32,516 nucleotides of DNA from NCBI GenBank assembly GCA_017889125.1, contig JAGHER010000185.1, positions 1 to 32,516 of the forward strand. The letters run 5' to 3'. Positions within the stretch are counted from its first letter, which is position 1; each line of letters begins with the position of its first letter. Of this stretch, positions 21,108-29,646 are shown piece by piece. The DNA is from Lachnospiraceae bacterium (GTDB lineage Bacteria; Bacillota; Clostridia; Lachnospirales; Lachnospiraceae). The position numbers were made by a program, and so were the translations under genes. The notes under the pieces are model-generated. The model ran no database searches. It saw only the letters and a list, made by a program, of their open reading frames with translations, and was not told where the DNA came from.

Positions 21108-23273
21108 TTATTCCGTCAGCTTTCGGTAGTAGGGCCAGGCGGCATCCATGGTTTTTAAGGTGACATTATTTACGGATGCGCTGGACTCATGGATAACGTT
21201 CATTCTTCCATCAGCCGACCAGCCCAAAAACATAACCACATGGGCGCTGGTTCCTGTGCGGACCACAATGTCTCCCGGCTGAAGGTCACCGCGGCTGATC
21301 TTTTCGCCGCAGAGAATCAGACTGCTGGTGCTTTCGCCTGCCAGGCGTTTGCCGGTAACCGACCAGTATACCCAGTTGATCCAGCCGGAGCAGTCAAGGC
21401 CTTTCAGCACACGGCCCTGCTGATCGGAGGAAACAAGTGCGCCAAAATTATTTCCCTCATAGCCGGGCGCAGAAGCCTTACCGCCGTAATAGTAGGGAAC
21501 CCGCCCTACTGAACTCAGGGCAAAATGAATAATGTCCCTGCGCGTCTGCGACAGGCCGGCGGGAAGACCGTCCATGTAGGTCTGGATTTCCTCGTCAGTT
21601 AACGGATCACTGAGAGACAGGGAGGAAACGCTGAGACCATAGTCGGCAAACCAGTCCTGGCTGCTGATGGCGTCTACATATGCCTTTGTCTCATCGGTCC
21701 AGCCCTCCCAGGTGCAGCCATCTGTGTCATTTTCAGCAGAACTTAACGTGTCTGCCTGATAAAGGCCGTTTTTGTCGGAAAGGCCAAGGATTTTGACGCG
21801 GATATTCAGATCTACGTGCCCGGGACAGTTTGCATGGCGGGATTCCTCTCCGCTTTTTTCGAGGGAAGGATCCGGGCCTTGGCTGGCCAGACTGGCAGAT
21901 GCCTTCAGGCTGCTTTCAGGGGCGTCCGCCGGTATGGCGATGTCTGCGGATTCAGCGGCGTCCTCTGGTCCGGCGGTCTCTGCGGGTTCAGCGGACACCG
22001 CTGGTCCGGTGGTGTCTTCTGGTCCTGCCGGTCCGGCGGTATCTGTGCTTGTCTCCGCCGGATTGTCTGAAGATGAGGTACGGGCGGCTGCCTGGGAGGC
22101 GGACGCTTCAGCCGGGGGAAAAGGATTTCCGGAGCTGGCACGCTGTATGATACGGGGGACATCTTCCGAGGCAGCCTGTCTGGAAATAGGCTCTCCGCCA
22201 GCGGTAGATGCACCATCAGAAGCCGATGCCTGCCCTTCTTCTGCTGAAGGCATGTCTGAGGGTGCCGGTGTCTGCTCTTCTTCTGCTGAGGACGTGCCTG
22301 AGGGTGCCAGTGCCTGCTCTTCTTCCACTGAGGACATGCCTGAGGCGGCCGATGTCATTTCTTCTCCCGCTGAAGACACGCCAGAAAAAGCACCTGATGT
22401 CCCCTCTTCCACGAGAGGCGTGCCATCGGCAGCGGGGGACTCTTCATCATTGATCATGACTTCGCCGGGGGACAGCATGGACATGGCTTCCGATTCCATA
22501 GCTTCTTCCTCCATGGCGATTTCTTCGTCAGTCTTGTCCAGGCATCCGTCGCAGTAATAGATTTCGCTCATGCTCAGCGTGTAGCTGTGGGAATTTTCCC
22601 AGAGCTGGTGGGCATAGTCGGAAAAAAGCTGGCTGTCCAGCATATCCGTGTAGTACGTGTAAACACTGGCCATGGCCAGAATATCTTTTACATTAGAAAA
22701 GCCGGTGATACGCTTTCCATCACCGTCTGTAAATGAGACATTAATCTTTTTCCAGTTGCTGAGAATCCAGGTCTGGGGATTGTTTGGATCCTGGGATTCA
22801 TCCTTGGGATTGTAGCTCCCTTGTATGGAGGCAGCATCCCTTCCCAGACGGACCGCCATATCGGCGGGCTTCACATCAGCAAGCTCATACAGATCAGCCA
22901 GCCATTGGGAATCCAGGACAGTTAAATCCTGAAATACCTGACCGGCGTAGCTGTTAATGATGCTGTTTGTGTCGCTTTCTTCGGGAAAATAATAAGCCAG
23001 ATTCAGTTTATCTGGCGCCGGTTCGAAGGCGGCTTCACTCTCCTCTTCTGTGGCTTCGGTTTCTGCCAGTGCCTCTGGCTGTATTTTTGCCGGTATGGGA
23101 GCCTGGCGGGAAAATGGAGCCGCCTCCGCATTCTGCGGGATGGCTGCGGCAAGCTTTTCTTGCTGTATTTCTTCATAGCGGCGGCCTGCCTCAGCCAGAA
23201 ATACGCCGCACCCGGCAAAAGCCAGTGCGGTGATGGCGGTGGCAAGCTGTCTTCTCTTTTCTTTTGCTTTCAA
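21108..23273 (-). CDS. NlpC/P60 cell-wall hydrolase with repeat-rich insert
   Basis: A 721-residue secreted or membrane-anchored protein. Hydrophobic N-terminal segment (9-28). A conserved region (about 85-250) ends in YYCDGC (241-244). A long low-complexity insert (about 252-480) rich in Ala/Ser/Glu/Pro follows and includes five 14-residue repeats (297-366). The conserved sequence resumes at CPGHVDLNIRVKILGL (483-498). The C-terminal NlpC/P60 domain (about 575-721) has catalytic C628 (LDCSGW), H678 (AHVVMFLG) and H695 (IHES), so it should cleave peptidoglycan stem peptides. The Cys-containing flanks suggest one domain split by the insert; that is inference. Reading-frame-opposed ORFs across the insert are composition artefacts. 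Confidence 0.88.
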   Translation of the reverse strand: MKAKEKRRQLATAITALAFAGCGVFLAEAGRRYEEIQQEKLAAAIPQNAEAAPFSRQAPIPAKIQPEALAETEATEEESEAAFEPAPDKLNLAYYFPEESDTNSIINSYAGQVFQDLTVLDSQWLADLYELADVKPADMAVRLGRDAASIQGSYNPKDESQDPNNPQTWILSNWKKINVSFTDGDGKRITGFSNVKDILAMASVYTYYTDMLDSQLFSDYAHQLWENSHSYTLSMSEIYYCDGCLDKTDEEIAMEEEAMESEAMSMLSPGEVMINDEESPAADGTPLVEEGTSGAFSGVSSAGEEMTSAASGMSSVEEEQALAPSGTSSAEEEQTPAPSDMPSAEEGQASASDGASTAGGEPISRQAASEDVPRIIQRASSGNPFPPAEASASQAAARTSSSDNPAETSTDTAGPAGPEDTTGPAVSAEPAETAGPEDAAESADIAIPADAPESSLKASASLASQGPDPSLEKSGEESRHANCPGHVDLNIRVKILGLSDKNGLYQADTLSSAENDTDGCTWEGWTDETKAYVDAISSQDWFADYGLSVSSLSLSDPLTDEEIQTYMDGLPAGLSQTRRDIIHFALSSVGRVPYYYGGKASAPGYEGNNFGALVSSDQQGRVLKGLDCSGWINWVYWSVTGKRLAGESTSSLILCGEKISRGDLQPGDIVVRTGTSAHVVMFLGWSADGRMNVIHESSASVNNVTLKTMDAAWPYYRKLTE
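22176..22385 (-). repeat. Five 42-bp in-frame repeats inside the NlpC/P60 gene
   Basis: Residues 297-366 break into five 14-residue units, for example SGMSSVEEEQALAP, SGTSSAEEEQTPAP and SDMPSAEEGQASAS. The DNA units are 42 bp and drift toward both ends. A likely site of copy-number change between strains. Confidence 0.85.
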
Positions 23274-23308
23274 TAGTTATCACATTCTTTTTTCGAATTT
23301 TCCGCTTT

Positions 23309-23337
23309 AGTATAGCATACTTTATTTTTAAAAAACA
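23309..23337 (-). promoter_or_regulatory. Candidate promoter for the NlpC/P60 gene
   Basis: On the minus strand an extended -10, TGC-TATACT (complement of 23309-23317), lies 36 nt before the start codon. The -35 (TGTTTT) is poor, as often with extended -10 promoters. Confidence 0.55.
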
Positions 23338-23379
23338 GTGAAAGATTAGTTAAAAAAGTTTAATTCTTCGTTAAGAAAG

Positions 23380-23409
23380 TTGACGAACAGCTGTTTCCAG
23401 CGCTATAAT
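23380..23409 (+). promoter_or_regulatory. glmS promoter, with LexA-box-like sequence
   Basis: TTGACG (23380-23385), 18-nt spacer, perfect TATAAT (23404-23409). Transcription would start near 23416, giving a leader of about 350 nt. CGAACAGCTGTTTC (23384-23397) within the promoter fits the CGAACRNRYGTTYC LexA consensus at 13 of 14 positions. Confidence 0.8.
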
Positions 23410-23457
23410 GTGCTCAATCTGCGTTGAGGAGGGCAGAGAGTTTAATAGCAAAGCTAA

Positions 23458-23622
23458 GCGCCATGCACCAGTTTCAGGATCGTGAGGAGCTTTTAAGGCT
23501 TTCTGGAACGGGTTAACGAGGTGGAGAGAGAATCGAAAATTCGGCGGATGCTCTCCCATGCTGCTTCGAGCGTGTGATTTCTGCAGAAAATATGCAGGCG
23601 ACTGCAAAACAAAGGGCAGAAA
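23458..23622 (+). ncRNA. glmS ribozyme/riboswitch
   Basis: The glmS leader contains the signature elements of the GlcN6P-activated self-cleaving ribozyme. AAGCGCC gives predicted cleavage between A23457 and G23458. GTTAACGAGGTGGAG (about 23512-23526) follows. ATCGAAAATTCGGCGGATGC (about 23533-23552) is followed by CTCTCC closing P3. GCAGGCGACTGC and GGGCAG lie near the 3' end. Order and spacing match the Bacillus and Thermoanaerobacter ribozymes from memory. High GlcN6P triggers cleavage and mRNA decay, lowering GlmS. The 3' boundary is approximate. Confidence 0.92.
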
Positions 23623-23762
23623 ATCGAAGAAAACGAAACGGAAAAACAGAATTCAAGAAAATAAACAAAATTTATGAACAAAATTCAAAAACAGAATAAT
23701 TGAAGACGAAAACAGGACACAGAGAACAGAACACAGACAATAAGACACAAGTAGAAAGGAAA
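23623..23762 (+). other. A-rich linker between glmS ribozyme and glmS
   Basis: About 140 nt very rich in A, with recurrent AACAGAA/AAACA words and, over the last 60 nt, few T residues. It ends at the AAAGGA ribosome binding site. No ORF or hairpin is supported. It is probably unstructured RNA that remains on the downstream cleavage product. Confidence 0.7.
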
Positions 23763-23769
23763 ATAATAT

Positions 23770-25590
23770 ATGTGCGGAATAATTGGATATACCGGACCCC
23801 TGGAGGCAAAACGGATTCTTCTGGAGGGGCTTTCCGGTCTGGAATACCGGGGCTATGACAGCGCCGGCATTGCGTTTTTTGACACAGATTCGCAGATTCG
23901 CCTGGTTCGCCAGGTGGGAAAGGTAGAAGCCCTTAAAGAGGCCTGCGGGCGGATTGCGGCCGATTCCCACTGCGGAATCGGCCATACCCGCTGGGCCACC
24001 CACGGCGGGGTGACGGCGGAGAACGCCCATCCCCATCAGGCAGGACGGGTAACCCTGATTCATAATGGAATTATTGAAAATTATCATCAGCTGACGGAGG
24101 AATACCATCTGGCAGAGAAGCTTTGCTCCCAGACAGACAGTGAGGTGGCTGCCTGGGTGCTGGATGCCCTCTATGAGGGGGATCCTCTGGATGCGGTGCG
24201 GCAGCTGACGAAAAAGCTGGAGGGAACCTACGGCTTCTGCATCCTGTTTGCGGACCGGCCGGGGGAAATCTATGCTGTGCGGCGGATCAGCCCGCTGGTA
24301 GCGTCCTACACCCACTCGGGAGCGCTGATTGCTTCTGATCTCACGGCCCTGCTGCCCTACACCCAAAAGTATTTTGTGGTGCCGGAGCAGTCGATTGTGC
24401 GGCTTACGCCTTACAAGGTACAGGCCTACGATCAGGAAACCTTTGAAAAGCTTCAGCCGGAGATCATGCGGGTGAACTGGAACATGGATGCGGCGATGAA
24501 GAATGGCTTTCCCCATTTTATGCTGAAGGAAATCCATGAACAGCCGGAGGCCATGAAGAATACGGTGCTGCCCCGTCTGAGTAAGGGGCTTCCGGATTTT
24601 TCGGATGACCGCATTCCTGATGCACTTTTTGCCGAATGCAGCCAGATTCACGTGATCGCCTGCGGCACGGCCATGCATGCGGGTATGGTGGCAAAATCCA
24701 TTATGGAGCCCCTGCTGCGTATCCCGGTTACGGTGACGATTGCTTCAGAATTCCGGTATCAGCAGCCGCTGATTGACAGCAGCACCCTTGCTATTGTAAT
24801 TTCCCAGTCCGGAGAAACCATTGATACCCTGGCAGCTATGGAGCTGGCAGAGGATCTGGGGGCGAAGACCTTATCGATTGTCAATGTTAAGGGCTCTACC
24901 ATAGCCAGGGAAAGCCAGTATGTGCTGTACACCCATGCAGGCCCGGAGATCGCGGTGGCCAGCACAAAGGCCTATACTGTCCAGCTGGCAGCCCTTTATA
25001 TGATTGCCTGCCGGATGGCGCTGGTGCGCGGAATTTATAGCCGGGAGGAGGCCGCAGCATTTTTCGGGGAGTTTCTGGATGTGATTCCGGCTATGGAGGC
25101 CATGTTGCAGAAGCAGGAAGAAATGAAAGCGGTGGTGAGCCATCTGATTCAGAGCCCGGACGCATTTTTCATTGGGCGGGGACTGGATTACGCTTTCTCG
25201 CTGGAAGGTGCGCTGAAGCTGAAGGAGATCTCCTACATTCATGCGGAGGCCTATGCGGCCGGTGAGCTGAAGCATGGAACCATTGCCCTGATCTCTGAAA
25301 ATGTGCCGGTTATCGCCATCGCCACGCAGGACAGGATCTTTTCCAAGGCCATGTCAAATGTCCGTGAGGTAAAGGCCAGAGGCGCCTTCGTGATCCTTCT
25401 CACCAGGGAAGGTGCGCCAGTGGACAAGAGCCTGGCAGATGTGCATATTACTATTCCGCCGGTGCGGGATATTTTCACCGTCTTCCCCATTGCAGTGGCC
25501 CTGCAGCTGATTGCCTACTACGCTTCCGTGGGGAAGAATCTGGATGTTGATCAGCCGCGTAATCTGGCAAAATCGGTGACGGTGGAGTAA
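23770..25590 (+). CDS. glmS: Glutamine-fructose-6-phosphate aminotransferase
   Basis: Makes glucosamine-6-phosphate from fructose-6-phosphate and glutamine, the first committed step to UDP-GlcNAc and the wall. 606 residues: N-terminal class II glutaminase with nucleophile Cys2 (MCGIIGYTG; Cys1 after Met removal), RWATHGG and HNGIIENYH. Two SIS isomerase domains follow (about 285-420 and 455-595), with ACGTAMHAG, SQSGETIDT and the C-terminal PRNLAKSVTVE. ATG 23770 follows AAAGGA. Controlled by the upstream ribozyme. Ends 7 nt from the convergent trkH stop with no terminator visible. Confidence 0.97.
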   Translation: MCGIIGYTGPLEAKRILLEGLSGLEYRGYDSAGIAFFDTDSQIRLVRQVGKVEALKEACGRIAADSHCGIGHTRWATHGGVTAENAHPHQAGRVTLIHNGIIENYHQLTEEYHLAEKLCSQTDSEVAAWVLDALYEGDPLDAVRQLTKKLEGTYGFCILFADRPGEIYAVRRISPLVASYTHSGALIASDLTALLPYTQKYFVVPEQSIVRLTPYKVQAYDQETFEKLQPEIMRVNWNMDAAMKNGFPHFMLKEIHEQPEAMKNTVLPRLSKGLPDFSDDRIPDALFAECSQIHVIACGTAMHAGMVAKSIMEPLLRIPVTVTIASEFRYQQPLIDSSTLAIVISQSGETIDTLAAMELAEDLGAKTLSIVNVKGSTIARESQYVLYTHAGPEIAVASTKAYTVQLAALYMIACRMALVRGIYSREEAAAFFGEFLDVIPAMEAMLQKQEEMKAVVSHLIQSPDAFFIGRGLDYAFSLEGALKLKEISYIHAEAYAAGELKHGTIALISENVPVIAIATQDRIFSKAMSNVREVKARGAFVILLTREGAPVDKSLADVHITIPPVRDIFTVFPIAVALQLIAYYASVGKNLDVDQPRNLAKSVTVE

Positions 25591-25597
25591 ATAGGGA

Positions 25598-27043
25598 TTA
25601 GAAATTTTTCCTCCAGGTCCAGGGACTGAGCAGCAAAAGCAGAGGGAACAGCTCCAGACGGCCGGCAAGCATGTCAAACATCAGCACATACTTGGACAGC
25701 GGGGAAAACTCACTCCAATTGCACACCGGGCCCACCTTGGAAAGGCCGGGGCCGATATTGTTGAAGGTGGCGGCCACTGCCGTGAAGTTGGTGGTAAAAT
25801 CAAAATTATCCAGGCTGACGATCAGCAGGGACAAAAAGAAAATCAGGCCGTAGGTGACGAAAAAGGCGTTGATGGAACGAAGGGTGGTATTTTCCACTCG
25901 TTTTCCTTCCAGCCGAAGGACGTTTACGCACTGGGGATGGAACAGGCTCCGCATCTCCTGCAGCATTTCCTTGACGCCCACTAAAACACGGGATACTTTG
26001 AGTCCGCCGCCGGTGCTTCCGGCGCAGGCGCCGATAAACATCAGGATTACCAGAATGGATTTGGAAAATTCCGGCCACTGATCGAAATCGGTGGTGGCAA
26101 ATCCCGTGGTGGTGATGATGGAAGCCACCTGGAAAGCCGCCTGGTGAAAGGATTCCAGAAGGCTTGGGAACATGTGCCGCACGTTAAAGGCAATGAGGAT
26201 AATGGAGGCGGCGATAATTCCTAAGTATGCTCTGGCCTCTTCGCAGCGGAATGCATCCTTTGGCTTTCGGATCCGCAGCAGATAATAAACGTTAAAGTTT
26301 ACCCCGAACAGGATCATGAAAATGGTGATGATCAGCTGCTGCGGATGGGTGTAATCGGCACAGCTGCTGTTGAGGATACCAAAGCCTCCTGTTCCGGCTG
26401 TGCCGAAGGTGATGCAGAGGGTGTCAAAAAGCGGCATCCGGAACAAAAGGAGAAGCACAATCTGTACCAGGGTGATGCCGATATACAGCTGATACAGGAT
26501 GGTGGCCGTGGCCCGAACCTTGGGGACCAGTTTTCCCACAGAGGGGCCGGGGCTTTCCGCCCGCATGATGTGCATGGTGGCGCCGCCGCCAATGGAGGGA
26601 AGAACGGCCAGCATAAACACGATAATGCCCATGCCTCCAATCCAGTGGGTAAAGCTTCGCCAAAGAAGCATGCAGCGGCTTAAAGCCTCCACATCCGGGA
26701 GGATGCTGGAGCCAGTGGTGGTGAAGCCGGAAATTACCTCAAAGAGGGCATCCTCAAAGACGGGGATTTCCCGGCTTAAGTAAAAGGGAAGCGCCCCGAA
26801 AAAGCTGAGGGCGATCCAGCTGAGGGCCACGGAAACCATGCCCTCCTTGGCATAGAAAACCGTATTCTTCGGCTTGCGGAAGGTGGACAGGGCGCCCAGT
26901 CCGCCGCAGAGAACCATGGTAATCACAAAATAAATCCCGCTCTTTTCCTGGTAAATCAGCGCAGTCAGGCAGGGAAGCAGCATAAGTGCCGCCTCAATAT
27001 TCAGTATCCACCCCAAAATATAGCGAATTATCGAAATGTTCAT
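25598..27043 (-). CDS. trkH: TrkH-type potassium uptake membrane subunit
   Basis: A 481-residue TrkH, longer than the KtrB at 18049 because of an extra N-terminal pair of helices. The four filter loops are visible: SGFTTTGSSIL, FGTAGTGGFGILN, ITTTGFATTDF and NNIGPGLSKVG. It lies 18 nt downstream of trkA on the same strand, the normal partner. ATG at complement of 27043 has GGAGAAAGAG upstream. Last gene of the five-gene run. Confidence 0.94.
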   Translation of the reverse strand: MNISIIRYILGWILNIEAALMLLPCLTALIYQEKSGIYFVITMVLCGGLGALSTFRKPKNTVFYAKEGMVSVALSWIALSFFGALPFYLSREIPVFEDALFEVISGFTTTGSSILPDVEALSRCMLLWRSFTHWIGGMGIIVFMLAVLPSIGGGATMHIMRAESPGPSVGKLVPKVRATATILYQLYIGITLVQIVLLLLFRMPLFDTLCITFGTAGTGGFGILNSSCADYTHPQQLIITIFMILFGVNFNVYYLLRIRKPKDAFRCEEARAYLGIIAASIILIAFNVRHMFPSLLESFHQAAFQVASIITTTGFATTDFDQWPEFSKSILVILMFIGACAGSTGGGLKVSRVLVGVKEMLQEMRSLFHPQCVNVLRLEGKRVENTTLRSINAFFVTYGLIFFLSLLIVSLDNFDFTTNFTAVAATFNNIGPGLSKVGPVCNWSEFSPLSKYVLMFDMLAGRLELFPLLLLLSPWTWRKNF

Positions 27044-27061
27044 CTCTTTCTCCGACCACCT

Positions 27062-28420
27062 TTACTTTAAGATATCCTTCAGATCCTTCAGCCCCCGGTT
27101 AGTGGTCACGATAATTACCGAATCGCCCACCTCCATGGTATCCTTGCCTCGGGGAATGATGATCTTCCGGCCGCGGTTAATGCCGGCTACAAGAAGATTG
27201 CTCTTTAGCTGCAGCTTTTCTAAGGGGATGCCGGTTATGGCTGCGGCATCTGCCCCTACACGAAACTCCAGGGCCTCTGCCCGGTCATCGGCGATCCGGT
27301 ACAGCGTCTCTACATTGCTGCCAAGAGAATTCTGCATGGCCCGGACGTACTGAAGGATGGAGTCTGCGGTAATCAGCTTGGGATAAATGATGCTGCCTAA
27401 GTTCAGGGAATCGATAACCTCCTCAAAGGAAATCCGGTTCACCTTGGTAATCAGCTTGGCCCTGGATTTGCTGGCAGCATAGAGGGAAAGCATGATGTTC
27501 TCCTCATCAAATCCCGTCAGAGAGGCAAAGGCCTCCGCCTGGCTGATGCCCTCCTCTAAAAGAAGCTGCTGGTCGGAGCCGTCTCCATGGATAATCATGG
27601 CGGAGGGGAGAAGCTCGCTTAACTCCGTGCAGCGATCCAGATCCTGCTCAATAATCTTGATTTTGATTTTTGTGTCCTTAAGAAGCTTCGCCAGATAGAA
27701 GGTAAGGCGTCCGCCGCCCACGATCATGATGGACTTGACGTTGTTGTTTACGATGCCCACCTTCTGGAAAAATTCTGAGGAATCTTTCTGGGAGGCAATG
27801 AAGGAAATCTTATCCCCTTCCTGAAGGACAAAGCTTCCGTCGGGGATAATGACCTCCTTCCCTCTCTCCACAATGCAGATCAGCACATTGCATTTAAGCT
27901 TTTGTCCTACCTCCATAATCCGCATTTGATTCAGGGGAGAATTTTGCGGGATGATGAATTTCAAAAGCTCCAGGCGGCCCTTGGCAAAGCTGTCGATCTT
28001 GATGGCGGAGGGGAAACGCAGCAGCTTGGAAATCTCATGAGCGGCTGCTAACTCCGGATTGATGGCCAGAGAAAGATTCAGCTCCTCACGGAAATAGTGG
28101 ATTTCCGAGGAATATTCCGGGTTCCGGATTCTGGCGATGGTATGGCAGTTTCCGGCCTTTTTGGCAATCAGGCAGCAGAGCATGTTAAGCTCATCGGAAT
28201 TGGTGGTGGCGATCATCAGATCGGCTTCCCGGATACCGGCCTCCATCTGTGTCTGGAAAATGGCTCCGTTCCCGGTGACGGACATCACATCAATGCTGTC
28301 TGTCACAGACCGGAGTACGTCTGAATTCCGGTCAATCAGCGTAATGTCATGATTTTCCCGGTTTAATTTTTGCGCCAGGGTAACCCCTACTTTACCGCAG
28401 CCCACAATAATGATTTTCAT
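27062..28420 (-). CDS. trkA: TrkA, two-RCK potassium uptake regulator
   Basis: A 452-residue peripheral protein with two RCK_N/RCK_C modules in tandem (about 1-215 and 225-452), the Trk-type tetramer arrangement that binds NAD(H)/ATP and gates TrkH. Each half has a Rossmann motif: IIIVGCGKVG (3-12) and IMIVGGGRLTFYLA (about 231-244). The second (GGGRLT) departs from GxGxxG. The start overlaps the RNase gene stop by 4 nt (ATGA), so translation is coupled to it. The potassium pair thus rides on an RNA-processing operon. Confidence 0.95.
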   Translation of the reverse strand: MKIIIVGCGKVGVTLAQKLNRENHDITLIDRNSDVLRSVTDSIDVMSVTGNGAIFQTQMEAGIREADLMIATTNSDELNMLCCLIAKKAGNCHTIARIRNPEYSSEIHYFREELNLSLAINPELAAAHEISKLLRFPSAIKIDSFAKGRLELLKFIIPQNSPLNQMRIMEVGQKLKCNVLICIVERGKEVIIPDGSFVLQEGDKISFIASQKDSSEFFQKVGIVNNNVKSIMIVGGGRLTFYLAKLLKDTKIKIKIIEQDLDRCTELSELLPSAMIIHGDGSDQQLLLEEGISQAEAFASLTGFDEENIMLSLYAASKSRAKLITKVNRISFEEVIDSLNLGSIIYPKLITADSILQYVRAMQNSLGSNVETLYRIADDRAEALEFRVGADAAAITGIPLEKLQLKSNLLVAGINRGRKIIIPRGKDTMEVGDSVIIVTTNRGLKDLKDILK

Positions 28421-29637
28421 ACCCAGTTCTCCTTTGTCTCTTCCTTTTGGCCGCCCAGGGCAGCAAGCTGCTCATGAAGGGGCCGGTGAAGTTTCTTGCG
28501 GGTGAGTTCCACCAGATTCAGCTTGGTGATTTCCACCACGGTGGTTTTTACCGGATCCTTTTTTACCACACCTTCCAGGTAGGTCAGGAGGTCTTTCCGG
28601 TCCTCTTCTTCGGTCATATCGATAAAATCAATCAGGATAATACCGGAAAGATTCCGAAGCCTGAGCTGCCGGCCGATTTCGTCGGCGGCCTCCAGATTGA
28701 TCTTGCGGATCGTCTCCTTAAGGGTCTTTTTTTCGGAATATTTTCCGGTATTTACATCGATGACCACAAGGGCCTCAGTGGGCTCGATCACCAGATACCC
28801 TCCGGATTTCAGCCAGACCTTTTTGGAGGAAGCCTCTTCAAGAGCCCGGTCCAGGCTGTAAAGGCTTCTTAGGGGAAGAAGGGGATCCTGGTAAAAACGA
28901 AGCTTCTCCTGATCCTTTGGCTGCTCCTTTTTCAGGTAAGCAGAAAGGGCCTGATAAAGATCGGGATCATCGGTGATGATTTCCTCCAGCTGGGAGGAGT
29001 AGGCGTCACGAACACCGGCCAGAAAGGCTGCCGGCCCCTGATAGAGGAGGCTGCAGCAGCTGCGGTAGGGAGCGCTCCGGATGACCTGGGCGTATTCTGC
29101 CTTCAGACTGCGGATCTCTGCCAGAAGCTCTTCCTCTCCCGCTGCTTCCGCGTTGGTGCGGACGATGAGGCCAAAGCCATCCAGATCCACCGTCTCCAGA
29201 GCCTTTCGAACGCTGGATTTAAAAGCGCGGCTGCTAATCTTGCCGGAAAAGCCAATACCGTTTTTCCCGGCGGTGAGGACGGCCAGCTTTCCGGTAAAGG
29301 ACAGGCGGCCGGTAAGCACCAGCGCCTTGGTCTTTACCGCGTCGCGGGCTACCTGTACCAAAATTTCATCCCCCTGCCTCAGGTCCTTTTTCCAGGTACC
29401 GTCGGCAAAAAGATGGAGGGGATTGTCCGAGAGGCTGTAATAGCCGATGATGCCGCCGCCGATCTCAATAAAGGCGGAATTGATGTTTTTCCGCACATTC
29501 TGCACTTTTCCAATGTAAATGCTGTTTAAGGCAGCCTTCTCCTGGAGGGGCTCCAGGCCAAGCTGCAGGATTTTCCGGCCGTCAGCCAGGGCTGTTAAGA
29601 TGGCCTGGTCTTTTTTCGTAATAATCAGTTTACTCAA
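28417..29637 (-). CDS. rng: Ribonuclease E/G family endoribonuclease lacking the Zn-link
   Basis: A 406-residue RNase E/G-type enzyme cutting single-stranded AU-rich RNA. S1-like domain (about 35-110, IYIGKVQNV...SAFIEIG), 5'-sensor region, then the DNase-I-like catalytic part with magnesium ligands D294 (VIDVNTG) and D337 (ILIDFIDM). The chain ends soon after LTRKKLHRPLHEQL: the CPxCxGxG zinc-link that joins subunits in E. coli RNase E/G, and all later domains, are missing. The start is TTG (complement of 29635-29637) with AGGAGAG upstream. Third in the radical SAM-DUF2344-rng run, a clustering typical of Clostridia. Confidence 0.9.
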   Translation of the reverse strand: MSKLIITKKDQAILTALADGRKILQLGLEPLQEKAALNSIYIGKVQNVRKNINSAFIEIGGGIIGYYSLSDNPLHLFADGTWKKDLRQGDEILVQVARDAVKTKALVLTGRLSFTGKLAVLTAGKNGIGFSGKISSRAFKSSVRKALETVDLDGFGLIVRTNAEAAGEEELLAEIRSLKAEYAQVIRSAPYRSCCSLLYQGPAAFLAGVRDAYSSQLEEIITDDPDLYQALSAYLKKEQPKDQEKLRFYQDPLLPLRSLYSLDRALEEASSKKVWLKSGGYLVIEPTEALVVIDVNTGKYSEKKTLKETIRKINLEAADEIGRQLRLRNLSGIILIDFIDMTEEEDRKDLLTYLEGVVKKDPVKTTVVEITKLNLVELTRKKLHRPLHEQLAALGGQKEETKENWV

Positions 29638-29646
29638 GGTGCTCTC

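Noticed and set aside
22176-22385. Possible CRISPR-like array from regular repeats
   Set aside because: The 42-bp units are contiguous, in-frame and encode protein; there are no unique spacers and no cas genes.
21772-22557. 261-codon ORF opposite the NlpC/P60 insert
   Set aside because: Arises from Ala/Ser/Glu-rich codon bias on the coding strand; its sequence is a low-complexity mirror of the insert.
23653-24678. 341-codon ORF opposite glmS
   Set aside because: Antisense to a certain glmS gene, runs into the A-rich linker as a Phe/Leu tail, and has no ribosome binding site.
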